Shown in pieces: positions 6,202 through 6,939 of a DNA stretch of 6,939 nucleotides; positions within the stretch are counted from its first letter, which is position 1, and each line of letters begins with the position of its first letter. Under the pieces are notes generated by a model. The model was not told where the DNA came from. It did no database searches and saw nothing but the letters and a program-made list of their open reading frames with translations. Source of the stretch: Phycisphaerae bacterium. Lineage in GTDB: Bacteria; Planctomycetota; Phycisphaerae; Sedimentisphaerales; SM23-30. The DNA lies in the NCBI GenBank assembly GCA_021736565.1, contig JAIPFO010000204.1, forward strand, positions 1 to 6,939, written 5' to 3'. Position numbers and translations under genes: made by a program.

Positions 6202-6939
6202 CTACTTGTACGCTGCCAGAGCTGCTGCCATGACGTCTTTGACTGCTATTTTATGCTTTTTAGCTCCCTTTTGGCAATCAGAAAATTCGACAGACCGGGT
6301 AATGACTTTCCCCCCTACCCGGCCTCGCTTAATTCTAACTTCGCCATAGGCCGTGTTGACTGTTACATGGTCACGTTCCAGAATTGTCCGATCACACGGA
6401 TATCGTCGTATGCCAAATGTCGTACTCTCCTGAAAAAGCACTTTTTCCAACGTTACGACCTGCTGAGCCTTGCAAATCACACTGATCTTAACACCCGGCC
6501 TCCCTTTTTTCATCATGATGGCGGTGTTATATACATCGCATGCCCCATGGTTCATCAATTGCTCGCTCACATGGGCGATCAGTTCGCCGCTGGCATCATC
6601 GATATTGGCCTCCAATACCCAGACTTTTTCGTTTTCTCCCCCCCCACCGGCGATATTTTCGGACTGCCCGATCATGACCCGCAACACATTCGCCCGGTCC
6701 GTTAGCTCCCGCGTCCCAGCACCATAACCGATCTGGTCGATCTTCATGCCCGGCATGCCCCCAAACTCCTCGGCCAATGTTGTCAAAATCGCCGCTCCGG
6801 TCGGGGTCAGCAACTCACATTCCAGGTCACCGGCCCGGCTGACGACCCCCCGGATCAATTCGGCGGTTGCCGGTGCCGGTACCGGCAATATCCCATGGGC
6901 ACAGGGTACCGTACCCCGTCCGGTTACCAATTCCGAGCA
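6202..6939 (-). CDS. larC: LarC, nickel-pincer cofactor nickel insertase; 5' end outside the window
   Basis: LarC inserts nickel into the pyridinium dithio-mononucleotide cofactor used by lactate racemase (LarA) and relatives; the reaction depends on CTP. The window holds the last 245 residues of a protein that is usually about 400. Family features in order (numbered from the window edge): AHGILPVPAPATAELIRG (14-31), LLTPTGAAIL (43-52), GYGAGTRE (71-78), a GGGG hinge (98-101), then the C-terminal CTP-binding domain with LEANIDD (109-115), MMKKGRPGVKISVIC (142-156) and ESTTFGIRR (171-179). The missing part is the N-terminal catalytic half with its start codon. In Lactobacillus plantarum LarC is made from larC1 and larC2 by programmed frameshifting; here the two halves read as one frame across a G8 tract. 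No larA, larB or larE is visible. The protein is cytoplasmic by family. Confidence 0.93.
   Translation of the reverse strand, partial: CSELVTGRGTVPCAHGILPVPAPATAELIRGVVSRAGDLECELLTPTGAAILTTLAEEFGGMPGMKIDQIGYGAGTRELTDRANVLRVMIGQSENIAGGGGENEKVWVLEANIDDASGELIAHVSEQLMNHGACDVYNTAIMMKKGRPGVKISVICKAQQVVTLEKVLFQESTTFGIRRYPCDRTILERDHVTVNTAYGEVRIKRGRVGGKVITRSVEFSDCQKGAKKHKIAVKDVMAAALAAYK
6638..6645 (-). repeat. G8 homopolymer in the LarC interdomain hinge
   Basis: Eight consecutive G on the coding strand encode most of the GGGG hinge between the two LarC halves. Slipping in one direction meets a TGA at 6596-6598, in the other a TGA at 6579-6581, so any slip ends the protein shortly after the hinge. 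Confidence 0.9.

Noticed and set aside
6187..6705. Plus-strand open frame of 172 codons antisense to larC
   Set aside because: It lies wholly within the strongly supported larC frame, has no recognisable domain, and its residue makeup looks like a shadow translation.

Overview
The window reads almost entirely on the minus strand. From right to left it holds six protein genes: larC (5' end cut off by the window), a class I aminotransferase, a radical SAM protein, hypA, uvrC, and a uroporphyrinogen-decarboxylase-superfamily gene (3' end cut off). There are no rRNA, tRNA, CRISPR, transposase or phage signals. The set of genes (nickel-centre maturation, an oxygen-sensitive type of radical SAM protein, a non-HemE URO-D paralogue) suggests an anaerobic, uncultured-type bacterium. 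An anaerobic planctomycete-like lineage would fit, but this is an impression from gene content and was not tested by any search.

Layout. 6939-6202: C-terminal part of LarC, the nickel-pincer cofactor nickel insertase. 6201-6038: a 164-base gap with two adjacent short hairpins. 6037-4736: a PLP-dependent aminotransferase with a complete active site. 4735-4676: a 60-base gap with a bulged hairpin and a 12-base palindrome. 4675-2894: a TIGR03960-like radical SAM protein with a TTG start. 2893-2755: a gap with small dyads ahead of hypA. 2754-2413: HypA, nickel chaperone for [NiFe] hydrogenase. 2394-1084: an unusually short UvrC. 1078-1: the URO-D-superfamily protein. hypA, uvrC and the URO-D-like gene are packed closely (18 bases, then a few bases or a 4-base overlap) and are probably co-transcribed.

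How they fit together. LarC and HypA are both nickel-delivery proteins, so the cell probably makes a nickel-pincer enzyme (LarA family) and a [NiFe] hydrogenase, though neither target enzyme is in the window. The other genes share no obvious pathway. No clearly new multi-gene system is visible. The points most worth a second look are the minimal UvrC, the URO-D paralogue that lacks the hallmark residues of HemE and of the zinc methyltransferases, and a G8 tract exactly at the hinge between the two LarC domains.
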